A stretch of 55,519 nucleotides of DNA from Candidatus Daviesbacteria bacterium RIFCSPLOWO2_01_FULL_39_23. GTDB taxonomy: Bacteria > Patescibacteriota > Microgenomatia > Daviesbacterales > UBA10151. A program made the position numbers and the translations under genes. The notes under the pieces were generated by a model that was not told the DNA's origin, did no database searches, and was given only the letters and a program-made list of their open reading frames with translations. The stretch spans positions 24,414-79,932 of the forward strand of contig MFDN01000006.1 of assembly GCA_001776935.1 (NCBI GenBank). The letters run 5' to 3'. Below, piece after piece: positions 33,053 through 45,300 of this stretch (the stretch's first letter is position 1; each line of letters starts with the position of its first letter).

Positions 33053-34435
33053 CTAAGATTTTTCAGGCTCCTTAGATTCAGATGCATGCCTGTTTTCTAT
33101 CCTGGTAACATTTGAAACAATCCCTTCAGGACTTTCATGAGATGTCAGCTTTGCCACACCGCCATAAGGCAAATAAACCACTGTAGTATCGCCTTCCCGG
33201 AAATCCTGGCTGCGTACTACCGCTACTCCATCCTTACCAACCCTCATCCGGTAAACCATATCAGAATCAACCGGTTTACCGTCTTCTGTTAGCATAGGTT
33301 TAATAACATGCCCATAAATAAAATAGTGGGGTTTGGTCAGGGCAATCAACTCCCGGGCTCCTTTAACTGTCTGAGGATGCTCGCCAAAAGGCTGAAGATT
33401 GTGTCTATCTAAATCAGGCATGCCATGAGCTGCTATCACCACCTGCTGTTTTCTAAAGTAGGCAAGCGTCGCCGCCTTTCTTATGGTTTCTTTATCAGCT
33501 TTTTCCATTTTGTCCATATTCATCAACCCGTCAAAAGGAGCCAGAATATGCAGACCAGACTGAGTCCAAAGTAATGCAACACTGTTAAGCATCTGTATTC
33601 CGTGTTCGTTGAAAAACAATCTGGCCACAAAGGGACGTTCATGTTCAGGAAGAGGCGGCGGCAACCAGCCTTCTGGCAATGGATCTGGAGCATCAATCCC
33701 TTCCTGAAAATCAGGTGGTATTCTCATATCCCAATTACCTCCCAAAATTTTTACATTAACTCCCTGTGCAATCAGACCCTCTTGATAAATACCTAAAAGT
33801 CTTCTGGCGTTCCCCTCCACCCCACTCACCAAAGTTCTTTTAACCTCTCGATCCAGGTTAGAAACATAATGCCCATAATGAAAGCGGGTATTAATCCACC
33901 TGGCCCGCTCAGCTAAGTTTAAATTACCCATTTCCTGCTCAATTTGTTCCAAGGTTTTACCTCCTAAAAAGCGCTCATAAGTTCCCAAGTGAAACAGTCC
34001 TGTTCCAAGGCTAATCATATTTCCATTGGGCAATTTTACAGGATAGGCTAATAATTCCTCATCTTTGATATCCGGATTCTTTTTAAATTGGCTCCTGATA
34101 TTATTAAACGCCAGTTCGTAATACATACGCTGAAGAGTCCTCAATTCATCACTGGTTGTATGATCACCTAAATCAATGAATAAAGTTGGTGGTTTTTCTA
34201 AAACGGAAGCTAATTTTTTCTCCACAGGAACTGTTTCTATAAGACCTGCAACAAGAGGACGAACCTCATTTTCATATTTATCGCCGTAAAGTTGAGGCAG
34301 CTTATTAAATCCCTCTCCACTACTAATATTAAAATCAGAAAAGTATACAACTGTCTCTAAAGCAGTAACAGATCTCCCGCTCGTTACCGGGCTAAGCTTT
34401 GACCACCCATTAAATACTTCTATTTTTTCAGGCAT
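33053..34435 (-). CDS. divergent metallophosphoesterase-like protein
   Basis: LFIDLGDHTTSDE, ILGGNWDMR (GNHD-like), VIAAHGMPD, YFIYGHV motif order. Confidence 0.5.
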   Translation of the reverse strand: MPEKIEVFNGWSKLSPVTSGRSVTALETVVYFSDFNISSGEGFNKLPQLYGDKYENEVRPLVAGLIETVPVEKKLASVLEKPPTLFIDLGDHTTSDELRTLQRMYYELAFNNIRSQFKKNPDIKDEELLAYPVKLPNGNMISLGTGLFHLGTYERFLGGKTLEQIEQEMGNLNLAERARWINTRFHYGHYVSNLDREVKRTLVSGVEGNARRLLGIYQEGLIAQGVNVKILGGNWDMRIPPDFQEGIDAPDPLPEGWLPPPLPEHERPFVARLFFNEHGIQMLNSVALLWTQSGLHILAPFDGLMNMDKMEKADKETIRKAATLAYFRKQQVVIAAHGMPDLDRHNLQPFGEHPQTVKGARELIALTKPHYFIYGHVIKPMLTEDGKPVDSDMVYRMRVGKDGVAVVRSQDFREGDTTVVYLPYGGVAKLTSHESPEGIVSNVTRIENRHASESKEPEKS

Positions 34436-34672
34436 ATAGCGGTAAATTATACCAAATCTATAAACTTCCGCGGTTAATACACCCAATTTGCTTTGCAAAT
34501 TGCAAAAGCCGCGGAAGACCCCTAACCTTACTTCGCTCGCCTCGCGAAGCGAACCTTCATCCCTTCGACAAGCTCAGGGTTTTGGCGAAGCGGTTATAAA
34601 CTAAACTTAAACTCTTTAACTAATATTCTTGGAAAGTCAAAAAACAAAAAACAGGGAATGAACAATCCTAAA

Positions 34673-35779
34673 TTAAGATTCGGATTTGAATTTGCGGTCT
34701 TCCCAAATATAGGTAGGATCATCCAATAAGTCTTTTTTAATCTTTTTAAATCTTTTCATTCCCAATCCTGCCGGAACAAAAGCCAAAGCAGACCACGCTA
34801 AAAGAGGCAAACCTGTTTTAGGTAATTGGGTTACAACCTGAGGCTGGACCACAGCTGCCCGGACTACTGCCGGCTGCGCTGCTCCCACGCCAACATTTCC
34901 AAAATTAATATTGTTATTATTGTTGTTTACATTGTTGTTGGTATTGCTGTTGTTGTTGTTATTGGTGATTATCATACAAATAACCTGACCGTTTTGCAGC
35001 ACCGGCACAAACCCCGGCGAACAGTTAACCCCGCCTTGCGGTGGAGCCGGAGGTGTTGGAGTAGGTATTGGAGTAGGTATTGGAGTAGGTCTTGGAGTAG
35101 GTGTTGGCACAACTACTGCCGCAATCCTGAATTGCTGTCTTTTTACACAAACATCAGAACAATTGTTAATATCACCTTCGCAACGCCTCCACGAATGGGT
35201 CCATGTAAAAGTCCCCGGCCCATCCGCAGTGCAGGTCTGGCTGTTCCAGGGGCCGCTGCAGTTAAATACTGCTCCGCTAAAATCATCATTTATATGAGTT
35301 GATGCGTCGCCGGAAATAGCAAAATTGATCCTGTTTCCCGAATTCACTGCAGCAGGCGAAATAATCAAAGCTACGGCTGCATCATTACAAACAGGTCTTA
35401 CCGGCTGTACCGGCGGCTGCGGTGATGCCGGAGGAGGAGGCGCAACCTGACATTGCCCCAAATTACCTTTATCCTCGACTACTTCAAATCTTTTGGCTTG
35501 AGTACAACTGTTGGTAAATTCCCGGACTATAAAAGTATGAGTAGGGTCTCTGCCCTCCAAACCAGCAGTACCTCCGCATTGGGGAAAATCTCTGGGGGTT
35601 TCTGTACATGCCGGAGGAGGAGGCGGTGGCGGGATTGGTATTGGATTCTCAGCGCGCGCTAATTGAGCACTGTTTATAACAATTTCCTGGCCGCCTGCCA
35701 AAATAAATAGAGAAGCAATTCCGATCAGAAGAAAATAGGAAAATTTTTTCCAGAATTTAAGGTTTTTGAGAATATTCAT
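34673..35779 (-). CDS. secreted surface protein with LPKTG sorting-like motif
   Basis: N-terminal signal/TM, Pro/Thr and Asn-rich linkers, LPKTGLPLLAWSALAFVPAGLGMKRFKKIKK. Confidence 0.7.
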   Translation of the reverse strand: MNILKNLKFWKKFSYFLLIGIASLFILAGGQEIVINSAQLARAENPIPIPPPPPPPACTETPRDFPQCGGTAGLEGRDPTHTFIVREFTNSCTQAKRFEVVEDKGNLGQCQVAPPPPASPQPPVQPVRPVCNDAAVALIISPAAVNSGNRINFAISGDASTHINDDFSGAVFNCSGPWNSQTCTADGPGTFTWTHSWRRCEGDINNCSDVCVKRQQFRIAAVVVPTPTPRPTPIPTPIPTPTPPAPPQGGVNCSPGFVPVLQNGQVICMIITNNNNNSNTNNNVNNNNNNINFGNVGVGAAQPAVVRAAVVQPQVVTQLPKTGLPLLAWSALAFVPAGLGMKRFKKIKKDLLDDPTYIWEDRKFKSES

Positions 35780-36070
35780 AATTACCGATGTACTATACTA
35801 TAGGATCGCTTATTTGTCAAGAGGCATCTTACCTAAGAATTATTGCAAATTGATGTACGATAGCGATGGGTATCAGGTAAGAACTTAGTAAGACTTAAAA
35901 GTTACGGTCTCTATTGGGGACTAGTCCCTGCCCTAGACTAATCCCCAATACAAACAATAACCATTGTTAAATCAATTCCTTATTTTGAGGTTATATTGTA
36001 TACAATACTCAAAAATCAAAGCTAATTTGGGGTATTGACAACTCCCTCAAATTTGCTCTATTGTTATTTT

Positions 36071-36166
36071 AGAAAGCAACTTCTATCTGCTCTTGAAGTT
36101 GTTTTCGAAATTAATAAAAGGGCATTGCTATTCGAGTCCGTCTGCGGTAGTAATGCTCTTTTTTTT
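36071..36166 (+). ncRNA. candidate small RNA with promoter and terminator
   Basis: TTGACA(36035)-N18-TATTGT; hairpin GCAACTTC..GAAGTTGT; terminator GGGCATTGCTA..TAGTAATGCTC + T8; no ORF. Confidence 0.5.
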
Positions 36167-36507
36167 ACTTATTTTTTAACTCCGGACCATCAGTATTAAC
36201 TGTTGATCCGCATTAGTCAGAACTTTCTTAACTTGTTCCGCCACTACATCCACTCTTTTAACTCTTAATCTTTTCTCTTTTTTAAAACCGGATAAAAACT
36301 TCGCAGCAAACATAAGTACTCCTACACTACAACAAAGAAAACTATTTGTCAAGTATTTCGTAACCCATAGGTTTTTTTATTCTATAAATAGGTAGACCTA
36401 GAGTTAAATTAAGCGGTCATAGATCCTTGTTTAGATTGTCGAAATAAGCTAATCTAAGGGTATACTTTTAGATATTAACCGAATAATTTGTTATGTGGAT
36501 AAGTGTT

Positions 36508-37476
36508 TTAACCAATGAACTGGTGTGTGCCAACAATTAATCCGCCGACCCGGCGGTCTACTACTACGAAGTTTCCTTCAAAACCCGGCTCAGCCCGATC
36601 TTCATTAAGCGAATAGGACCCTAATAATGATGTATGATCTCGATAAATTATTTTTAAGCCCGTTTCGCCCCAATTTAACGTTCTTGCGATTGTCACTATA
36701 CCGTTCCTGTCAACTTTTGTGGCCAAGCCCCACCAGTCCTGATTTTCGTATGGAGAGTAATTTACTACAACTGCCTCGCCGTTTTCTATTCTTGCTTCCA
36801 ATTCATCAAGGTCTTTAAAATTAACCTGTTCCCTTTTGAGTCCCCCATATCTTAAGGTGGCAATCACTCTCCTGTCTTCTTCTGTAAAGTTGATACCCTC
36901 ATATTCAACAGAACCGCTAATCTTAGGCGCAAAAAATGAGGCAGCTGCTCCATCCATACAATATCCGGTTGCATTTGTATCAATTCCCTTAGCTTCATCC
37001 CTTAGAAAAGCTGAAATAGCTGCATCTATTAACCAGTCCCTTGTTGGCCGCCAATAAGCACTGCGGGCCATATAGCCGTTTATAAAACGATCCAAAGCAT
37101 CGTACTTATCCCAAGGGCCGCCTTTGTATAATCCAGTAGCCTCGTCACCAGCTACCACTCTATCTTGAGGCAACCAATAGAAAGACTCCTGACCCCGGGA
37201 AGGTTCATATTCTACCGGTATAATTTGAGCTTGTTTTTCGCGTTTTGCGGAAAATACGGTTGCCAAAGGCGCAAGTAATGCGCTTCTGCGATCAACCAAA
37301 GCATCTGATTCTAAAATTCCGGCAGCAGCTGTTAAAAAGGCTCCTGCCCGTTGTATCTTTGAAGGAGCAGGTGGAACCTCATTGATAATCATATAAGATC
37401 CTTTTTCCGGATTAGAAGGTTTTTGGAAAAGATTAAACAAATTAATTAGCTCACGACGTGAAATTTCTTTTGACAT
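36508..37476 (-). CDS. hypothetical protein
   Basis: 322 aa ORF; GYCMDGAAASFF and NWG motifs could suggest a Cys-peptidase-like fold, not established. Confidence 0.55.
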   Translation of the reverse strand: MSKEISRRELINLFNLFQKPSNPEKGSYMIINEVPPAPSKIQRAGAFLTAAAGILESDALVDRRSALLAPLATVFSAKREKQAQIIPVEYEPSRGQESFYWLPQDRVVAGDEATGLYKGGPWDKYDALDRFINGYMARSAYWRPTRDWLIDAAISAFLRDEAKGIDTNATGYCMDGAAASFFAPKISGSVEYEGINFTEEDRRVIATLRYGGLKREQVNFKDLDELEARIENGEAVVVNYSPYENQDWWGLATKVDRNGIVTIARTLNWGETGLKIIYRDHTSLLGSYSLNEDRAEPGFEGNFVVVDRRVGGLIVGTHQFIG

Positions 37477-37521
37477 AGAGGGCCAATTTTACCACTATAG
37501 GGCAATATTATCAAGTAAGAG

Positions 37522-38424
37522 TTAGGTAAGTTTGGCAAATATCATCCGGCCGGCCGGGGTCTGAATATTCTTGGTGACTTCTGTTTTAACTGTCTGGCCT
37601 ATTTTCTCAGCACTATCAGCCACAACCACCATAGTGCCGTCAGAAAGATACCCTACCCCCTGAGTTTTATCTTTGCCCAAATGCACCACCTTAATCTCCA
37701 TGCTTTCTCCCGGCAGAGAAACAGTTTTCACCGCATTTGCCAAATCATTTACATTTAATACTTCTATGCCCCAAGCCTGCGCCACTCTGTTTAAATTGTA
37801 ATCAGTGGTGATGATCCGGCCATGCAGACTCTTTGCCAAATTAAGCAGCTTTTCATCAACCTGTTTGCCGTTTTGATCTTTATCCCAAATCTCAATCCTG
37901 AGCTTTTTGATCTTTTTTAGCTCCTCCACAATCTCAAAACCTTTTCTCCCTCTTGCCCGCTTTAGCGAATCTGCAGAATCTGCCACCTGCTGAAGCTCAG
38001 TTAAGATAAATTTGGGCACTAAAACCAAACCTGAAACAAAACCTGTTTTGGCAATATCCAAAATCCGGCCGTCAATTATGGCCGAAGTATCCAAAATCAA
38101 AGGCCTTGTGATAGCAACTGATCCAACCTGCGGAATAGGCTGGCTAAAAGGAGTGTTGGGACGGGGAAACTTAATTATCTGGTTTGAAACTTCTGAAGAA
38201 AGTCTGTGAACTACAAAGTTCAACATGGTCATAGCTATAATCCGTATGGACCTTGCAATAGGCGGAAAAACCACATACCCTACTCCGCCTGCCGCTAAAG
38301 TCAGCAGAACCCTTATCAGAAACGATGATTCCCCCAAAAATGGCGGGATAAGCTGTGAATATATGGCCGCGAGAGTCGCGAATAGAAACGCCAAAATCAG
38401 GCGTAAAACAAGTTTTATACGCAC
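37522..38424 (-). CDS. membrane PIN/TRAM-domain protein (YacL-like)
   Basis: TMs then RPLILDTSAIIDGRILDIAKTGFVSGLVLVPKFILTELQ...RGRKGFEIVEEL; C-terminal TRAM-like. Confidence 0.88.
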   Translation of the reverse strand: MRIKLVLRLILAFLFATLAAIYSQLIPPFLGESSFLIRVLLTLAAGGVGYVVFPPIARSIRIIAMTMLNFVVHRLSSEVSNQIIKFPRPNTPFSQPIPQVGSVAITRPLILDTSAIIDGRILDIAKTGFVSGLVLVPKFILTELQQVADSADSLKRARGRKGFEIVEELKKIKKLRIEIWDKDQNGKQVDEKLLNLAKSLHGRIITTDYNLNRVAQAWGIEVLNVNDLANAVKTVSLPGESMEIKVVHLGKDKTQGVGYLSDGTMVVVADSAEKIGQTVKTEVTKNIQTPAGRMIFAKLT

Positions 38425-38509
38425 AAAATAATTCCTTTAGGCCGGGAAGTAATGCACTAAGAAATAACCGTGGCCTAATACCCATTGTGCCACAACCATT
38501 ACATAAGTA

Positions 38510-39187
38510 TCAAGTCCGATCTTTCCCGAGGATAATTAAAATATCTGCACTACTGGGCGCTTTTTCTCCTGCAGGCAACCCCTGCAGACTCAAATTCAAT
38601 CCTTTAGCCAAAACCTCTGCCTCTTTTTTAACACTTTCATTTAAAACTATAATTATTGACTGCGTATAGCCTGTGTTTGCAGCATTTTCTTTATCCAATA
38701 TTTGGGCATCAGGCAAAACTTTTTTTATCTCCGGTTCAAACTTGGAAGTTAAGCCTGTTGAGGAGGTACCATTCCTGATCACAATGCCTATTGGTTTAAT
38801 TTCAGCTGAAGGACTGCCGGTATTTAAGGGCGCCACATTTATAATTTTATTTGATTGCATCCGGTACAAAATAGCCTTCTGGGCGCTGTTAAAAATCAAT
38901 ACCTTATCGCCGTTTTGGGCGTTTTGGAAAAAGGGCTGATCTTTTAATTTTTCCAAATCTGTTACTGTAGCAAGGGTCGGCTCCTCATCCTTAGGCAGTT
39001 CCATCAGTTTCCCTACCTTAGCTGCAATCTCCCTCACTTCATCTGAGGCTAATTTAGGATTTTTCAGCTTTAAAAGCTCCTGCTGGTTTTGAGAGTATTG
39101 ATAATAAAAATAGCCTGCAGAAGAAAGAGCTGCAAGTGTAATCAGAACCAGGATGAAAGGCAAAAACTTTTTAACTTTGACCACCAT
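38510..39187 (-). CDS. TM protein with LytR C-terminal-like domain
   Basis: GIVIRNGTSSTGLTSKFEPEIKKVLPDAQILDKENAANTGYTQSIIIVL. Confidence 0.7.
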   Translation of the reverse strand: MVVKVKKFLPFILVLITLAALSSAGYFYYQYSQNQQELLKLKNPKLASDEVREIAAKVGKLMELPKDEEPTLATVTDLEKLKDQPFFQNAQNGDKVLIFNSAQKAILYRMQSNKIINVAPLNTGSPSAEIKPIGIVIRNGTSSTGLTSKFEPEIKKVLPDAQILDKENAANTGYTQSIIIVLNESVKKEAEVLAKGLNLSLQGLPAGEKAPSSADILIILGKDRT

Positions 39188-39344
39188 TTATATATAAAAC
39201 ATACCATAAATTAAATGTATTTCAAAACCTTTGTATTTCCTGCTCCAATACAGCCTTAAAATCCCTGATAATTGCCCAATGGGATTTTGGTTGGTTTCAA
39301 TAAAGTATACATTTGTGTACCTTTCTGAAACCGTTTTTTATAAT

Positions 39345-42300
39345 TTAAGGAATAATATACGTTTTGCTTACCCAGCCAAATTTGCCTGGCTCATATTCCA
39401 CCTTCACCCACTCTCCACTATCTTCCAAAACTGTAAACTTATCCCCTGGTTTTACCTGCCCAATTTCCTCAGAAGAAGTTGAGTGATCTGCCCTGACCCT
39501 AACATAACCAAGTTCGCTTTCTGCAATGGTGACTGTTTCAATTGAAGCAGAGGAGGTAGCTTCTAAGACAGTCAATTGTGAAGCTGGAGATGATACAGCA
39601 GAAGGAGTGGCCTCCTGTTTGCTGATTGATTCTTTTAAATCTTTCACAGCTACGGCTGTCCAGGAAAAGCTGAGGTCATCTGTGGCAGGTTTAGACAATA
39701 AGATGGTAAAACCATTAACTGAACGTTTAGCCACCACAAACTTAACATCTTCCTTCAGGAAAGCTGAAGCTGTAGCTTCCCCGCCTGCATCCACCAAAGC
39801 ACTGGCATTTATTACAGGTGTTTGTTCATAAGGCTTATCAAAGACCACCTCCACCTCTTTATCTCCCTTTTTAATCTTAGCTAACCCTGCCATATCACTA
39901 TTAAAAGTAGGCCTGCCCAAAAAGAGAACATCTCCCTTAAAAATTACTTTGGAAATAAACTGGGCCAAAGCCTCAAAAACAGACTCCCCTTTAAACTGGG
40001 CAGGACCGGAAACTACCAGGCCCCCATCAGCTGAAAGTTTACCCAAAACCTGAAAATCTAATTTAAATTTACCACCGTCACCAACCTCGATTACCTCCAA
40101 GAGTTTGGCAAGGTTCTCATCACCTGTATTTTGAACACTTTTTGTGTTCTCTGTATCATCTTTAGTATTACTGGTGCTTACTCCCAAGACATTGGAAATA
40201 TCAGCCAAATTAGTGGAATTTATACTTTCCTGAGGGCTTAATATGCTAAATCCATTATAACCCGTATTAACAAAAACCATTATTTTCCCAATACCCTCTC
40301 CATTAAATTCTCCTAAGGCCTGTGCTACTACTTTACCGGAACTAGTAGCTTTCATTCCAACCCCCGGGGTTAAAGAAGAAGTAATTTGATCCCCTGCTTT
40401 GATAGGCCCGTTTTCAGCGGAAACTTTAAGCGGCACCCTTCCTGACAAAGCGATCGGATAAAGGTTAGGGTGGGCTGCGTCTTTTACAGCCTCTGAGCTT
40501 AACGTGATACCCGGCTCAGTAGAAACAATTCCGATTATTTCCTTTTGATAAACACCCGTTGATTTAATAACAGCTGTATCATTGCCATCCCCTGCCAAAG
40601 ATACTATATCTCCTGCCTCTAAATTTTGCGATGAAACATAATTTTCTGCTAAATCAGCCCCTGCTACTGTCTGGTTGGTGGCATAAATTGTCCCGGCAGT
40701 AGAACCTGCGCAAGCCGCATCGGTAGATTTTACACACAAAGAACCAATTACTTTCAAAGTAGTATCAGGAGCTGTTGTACCAATACCTACTTTCCCATCA
40801 CCCAAGACAGTAACTGCAGCTGCATCGTCGTTGTTTGCAATCTGAAAAACAGTTTCCGCAGCGCCCAAATCCGCCATCCCGGTTGTGCCGTTTGACTTGG
40901 CGCCGATAATTTTAACTGCAGCCGTAGAATCTGTGGGATCAGCTGAACCCATTACACCTCTTATTGCTAAAGCCTGAGCGTCTGTATCTGAAACAGCAGT
41001 AACCTGTAAGCCTCCGGTTGTACCAGAAAGTGCTTCAAAACGGGCATAAGAGGTGGTGGTAACAAGCGTGGTTAAACCATGCGCTACATCTTTATCAGAT
41101 AAGTCCAGGGTAGCATCAGTTACTACTGTATTATTATTAATAATCCCGCCTAAACCTGTTGTCCCCTGCCGGTAATGGTCAGCTGCTTCCCTTGCAGAAA
41201 GTGCCCTGTTGTAAATTTTCACCTCATCCATCTGGCCATCCATAGGGAGTCCAAAACTACCCCATTGGCCAATTACCAAATAGCTGACTCCGGCATTGAT
41301 TGCGGCAGGGTAATTAGAGATAGACTTATCCTGCACCCCATTAATATATATGTAGCCATTGGTGCCGCTTTTAACTGCCACTATGTGATACCAAACTCCT
41401 ACTGTTAAAGCAGAAGTGCTGGTCATATCTACAATATTTGACCCGTCATTGGAAATCCTAAGCTGGACAGTGCCTGCTGTGGAAGGCATACTAAAAAGAT
41501 AAGAGTATGTCCCTCCCCACCTGCCTAAAAATCCTTGCTGCCTTAACTGGTCCACCTTAATCCAGGCTTCAACACTAATATCAGCAGTCATCTGAAGGCC
41601 TGTTAGGGTGGTTGCCTGCCCATAATCATCAGTCCCGTCAAAATCCAAACCTTTATTACTCTTACCTGTCACCCATGAAGCAGGGGTATTCCCATCACCG
41701 TTGCCTGCAGTTGAATCATATAATGTCCCTGTCCGGGAATTGATGCTGCGGTCATTAATAGTAGTACCAGACCCTTCATCCATTGGGAAATAAGCCACTA
41801 AACCGTTTTCAATAACCCCGTTGACATCCAAAGCAGATGCCGGTGTACTTGTCCCAATACCAACATTAGCATTTAAGATATTTACCTCATCAGTAGTTTG
41901 GTCATCAAACTCAATCCTTCCTGCCCCTGATCCTAAACCTATCCAATCATCATCAGTTACAGTAAGTGAAGTAGCAACTGATGGAGTAGTTAAAGACGGA
42001 GAAGTGTCATACACCACATTTCCTGTTCCTGTAGTAGAAGCCCAGGATACAGTTCCATCACTGTTTTGTAATACTTTTAAGCCTGAGGTAGAGGTAACAG
42101 CAGACAGAGTATCTAAAGAATTAGCAGCTAATATTGATCCTGCTGCTATGGTTGAGAGTCCTGTACCACCATCTGCTACCGCCAGATCAGTAATACCAGT
42201 AATTGAGCCTCCTGTGATTGTTACACCTGAGGACGAGAAGGTATTAGCTGTTACAGAGTCTGAGAAAGTAAAAGAAGGGGTGGAACCATTGGTATCAAAA

Positions 42301-45300
42301 GTTACAGCACCTGTTGTAGCTGCCACAGAGGTGGTAAAGTAGGCAGTACCATCATAGGCTAACCTTAACTGGGGAGTAGTGGTAGATAGTACTTCCAGCT
42401 TGTTATTTGGGGCAGTGGTGCCAATACCAACACTGCCGTTAAAGTACATAGTTCTGGTTGGTGCATCCTGGGAAGCACTTTGACTTCTTAGATAAAAGTT
42501 AACCTGGTTATTTTCATCCTCTATATAAATTGGATAAATGTCATCTCCGCCATCATTACTAAAATCAGCAATCTGCAATAATACGGCATTGCCGGTATTA
42601 TATGATTGGTTATATGTTCCGCCTATTACAAGCGTCTTAGTATAATCAGCCACAGCACTTGCTACTGTTCCCCCGCTATAGCCACGCAGGTTTAATAACC
42701 CTGTTGGAGTACCTGTCCCAATCCCTATACTGGCATCTAAGAAATTAATTTCATCAGTTGTCTGGTCGTCAAATTCTAATCTGGCTGCAGAAGAACTTAA
42801 ACCAACCCAATCATCATCAGTTACAGTTAAAGAGGTGTTAATGCTTAAAGAAGAGTTAACGCTGACAGCATCGGAAAAGGTAAAGCCGGCTGAGGAGCCT
42901 GTGGCATCAAAGGTTACTGCTCCGGCAGAAGAAACAGCCTGGGTAAAGTAATTTGAGGTATCATAAGCCAGTCTAAGTTGAGGGCTGGTGACAGATCTGA
43001 CCTCCAATTTATTGTTAGGAGCGGCTGTGCCAATACCAACATTCCCTAAAACATTGTAATAAAGGGCAGGATTACTGGTATCTCCAGCCTGGGCGTAACC
43101 GAAGAATCGGTCAGCGTTAGTCGGAGAAGTTACATAAGCAGTCGGAGCGGTAGTGATGTTGGCTGATACAGCAGAAGTAAGCTGAACCCACTTGCCGCTT
43201 TGGCCGTTAACAGTACAGGTAAGCCAAACACTGGAACTCGGAACAGTATAACTGATCTGCCCATCCTGTGCCAAAGAATCAGAACCGCTTTTTGTGCCAT
43301 CAGATAAACCGGTAACATCAGTCCAGGCATTACATACATTACTGCCGTCTTTACCGGAGGCATATTTTACCTGCATAGTGCCTACCCCCACTCCGGCCTG
43401 GTTGATATCAAAATAAATTGCATTAAAACGGTGGTCTGAAGCCCCGATATAAAACTCATCATTGGAAGGATTTTCTGCCCCAAAAACCGTGTAAGCAGTG
43501 CCGGCTGAGCTTTTAGCCTCGCTGGTATTATCTGTATAAGTTGACGTCCCGTCATAGTGATAAACTTTATCAAAAGCAGAAGGTTTTAGCGTTACGACTC
43601 CCTGCCTATTTTCAACATTAAAGACTTTATTGTTATCCCCTCCATCATAAACTGCCAAAGCACCCCACATATCCCCACCCTTATTAATCTGCACCCCTCC
43701 TGCTCCTGCACTTCCTCCCCTAACCGTTACACTGTTATTATCACTTAGTGACCCTATCACGGTGGATGATCCCAATCCAAAATATTGGCCCATATATAAA
43801 TCGCCGCCGCGCACTCCATCTGCAAACCTGGCATAACCACTCACATCCAAACGCATTTCAGGATCCATTCCCAAACCTAAATTCCCTTCAATCCTGCTGT
43901 AGTTGTTAGTACCACCGGAGGGAGTTGCAACATAAAGGGCGTAATTTTTAGCAGAAGTGCCATTCCAGGTACCTGTTGAGCTTACAAAAAGGCCATACTT
44001 GTCAACGGAAGAAGTAGAAGAAGTGGCGGTATTTGTAATATATAAACCAAAATTGTTGAGTGTTTTTGCCCCGGATTCATTAACATGAAGCTTTCCAGTT
44101 GGATCAGTAGTACCAATACCCACCTCTGAACTGCCCACATCTAAAAAGAGAAGATTAGAGGCAAAATTCATATTATTGCCAGAAATAGCCAAAGATGTCG
44201 ATTGAGGAAGCGATGGGATGTAACCGGTATAGTTTGATAATGTATAGGTTCTATTTCTGTCATTGGCATGGTCAAATTGAGCCAAATAATTTGTCCCTCC
44301 ATAAAGCCCTAATTTAGAAAAAGTAGTGATATCCCCTACTGCCCTGATATCAGAACCGCTTAAAATTGTATTAGCTACGCTTAAGCCTTGTTCAAAATAG
44401 GGGCTGTTGTAAGGAATGGTGTATGCTCCGGTTGAATCATAAGAATCTAAGTTAGTAGAATAAGTGGTCATTTCTATTTTTCCAAGAGACGGCCTAAATT
44501 TCCAAAGCACCACATACCCATCTCCTCCATTTGCCTCAACCTGATAATTGGCAAATACCTGATTTACGATTCTTCCGGTGCTGTTAATATCTTGAATTAC
44601 CCTGGTTAAAGGTGCATAAAGTTCATGACCACTAGCTATCAGAAAAATATTAGAGTTGACTTTAATAAACTCCTCCCACAGTCTTGGTCCATCATTATCA
44701 TCACCCAACCCATAAGGATCTGCACCGTAATGGCCAGGATCATCATGCGCGGTTCTTGTCCCGTCCTGATTTAGAAAGCTGTGGGTTAGGAGTATTACCT
44801 CCCGATCAGTATTATCATCAAGTACTCCTTGAGCCCAAGTTAGAACATCATCTCTGGGTATAAACTCCAAAGCAAGCACTAAATATTTATGGGTACCTAC
44901 ATCAAACTTTACATAGTAGTTATCTGTAGAGTTATTGTAAGCACCACCAAACCAACTTTTTCCTGAAAAATAGTTTGTACCAAAATATGTATTCCAGTTG
45001 GTTACATCTCTATTTGGGATGTTGCCATAGTCATGGTTTCCAACCATCGGTACATACACAAGACTGGAGTTTTTTATTTTATCCCAACCCTCTACAGCTT
45101 CTTCATACTCAGTAGTGGTATTGCCATTTGTGGTATCTCCTGTGGACATAACAGCCTGAATATTCAAAGCTGTTTTATTATTAATAACCCAGTCATTCAT
45201 CGCCTGCCAAATTGCCTGGTTGTCCGAAACCATATTTTGGGTATCCGGATAAAGAATAATTGTAAAATCATCATCAGAATCAACCGGGCCGCCAAAAGTT

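Noticed and set aside
36508-37476. Tat-exported cysteine peptidase
   Set aside because: SRRELI motif is not followed by a convincing hydrophobic core and the catalytic triad could not be established; left as hypothetical.
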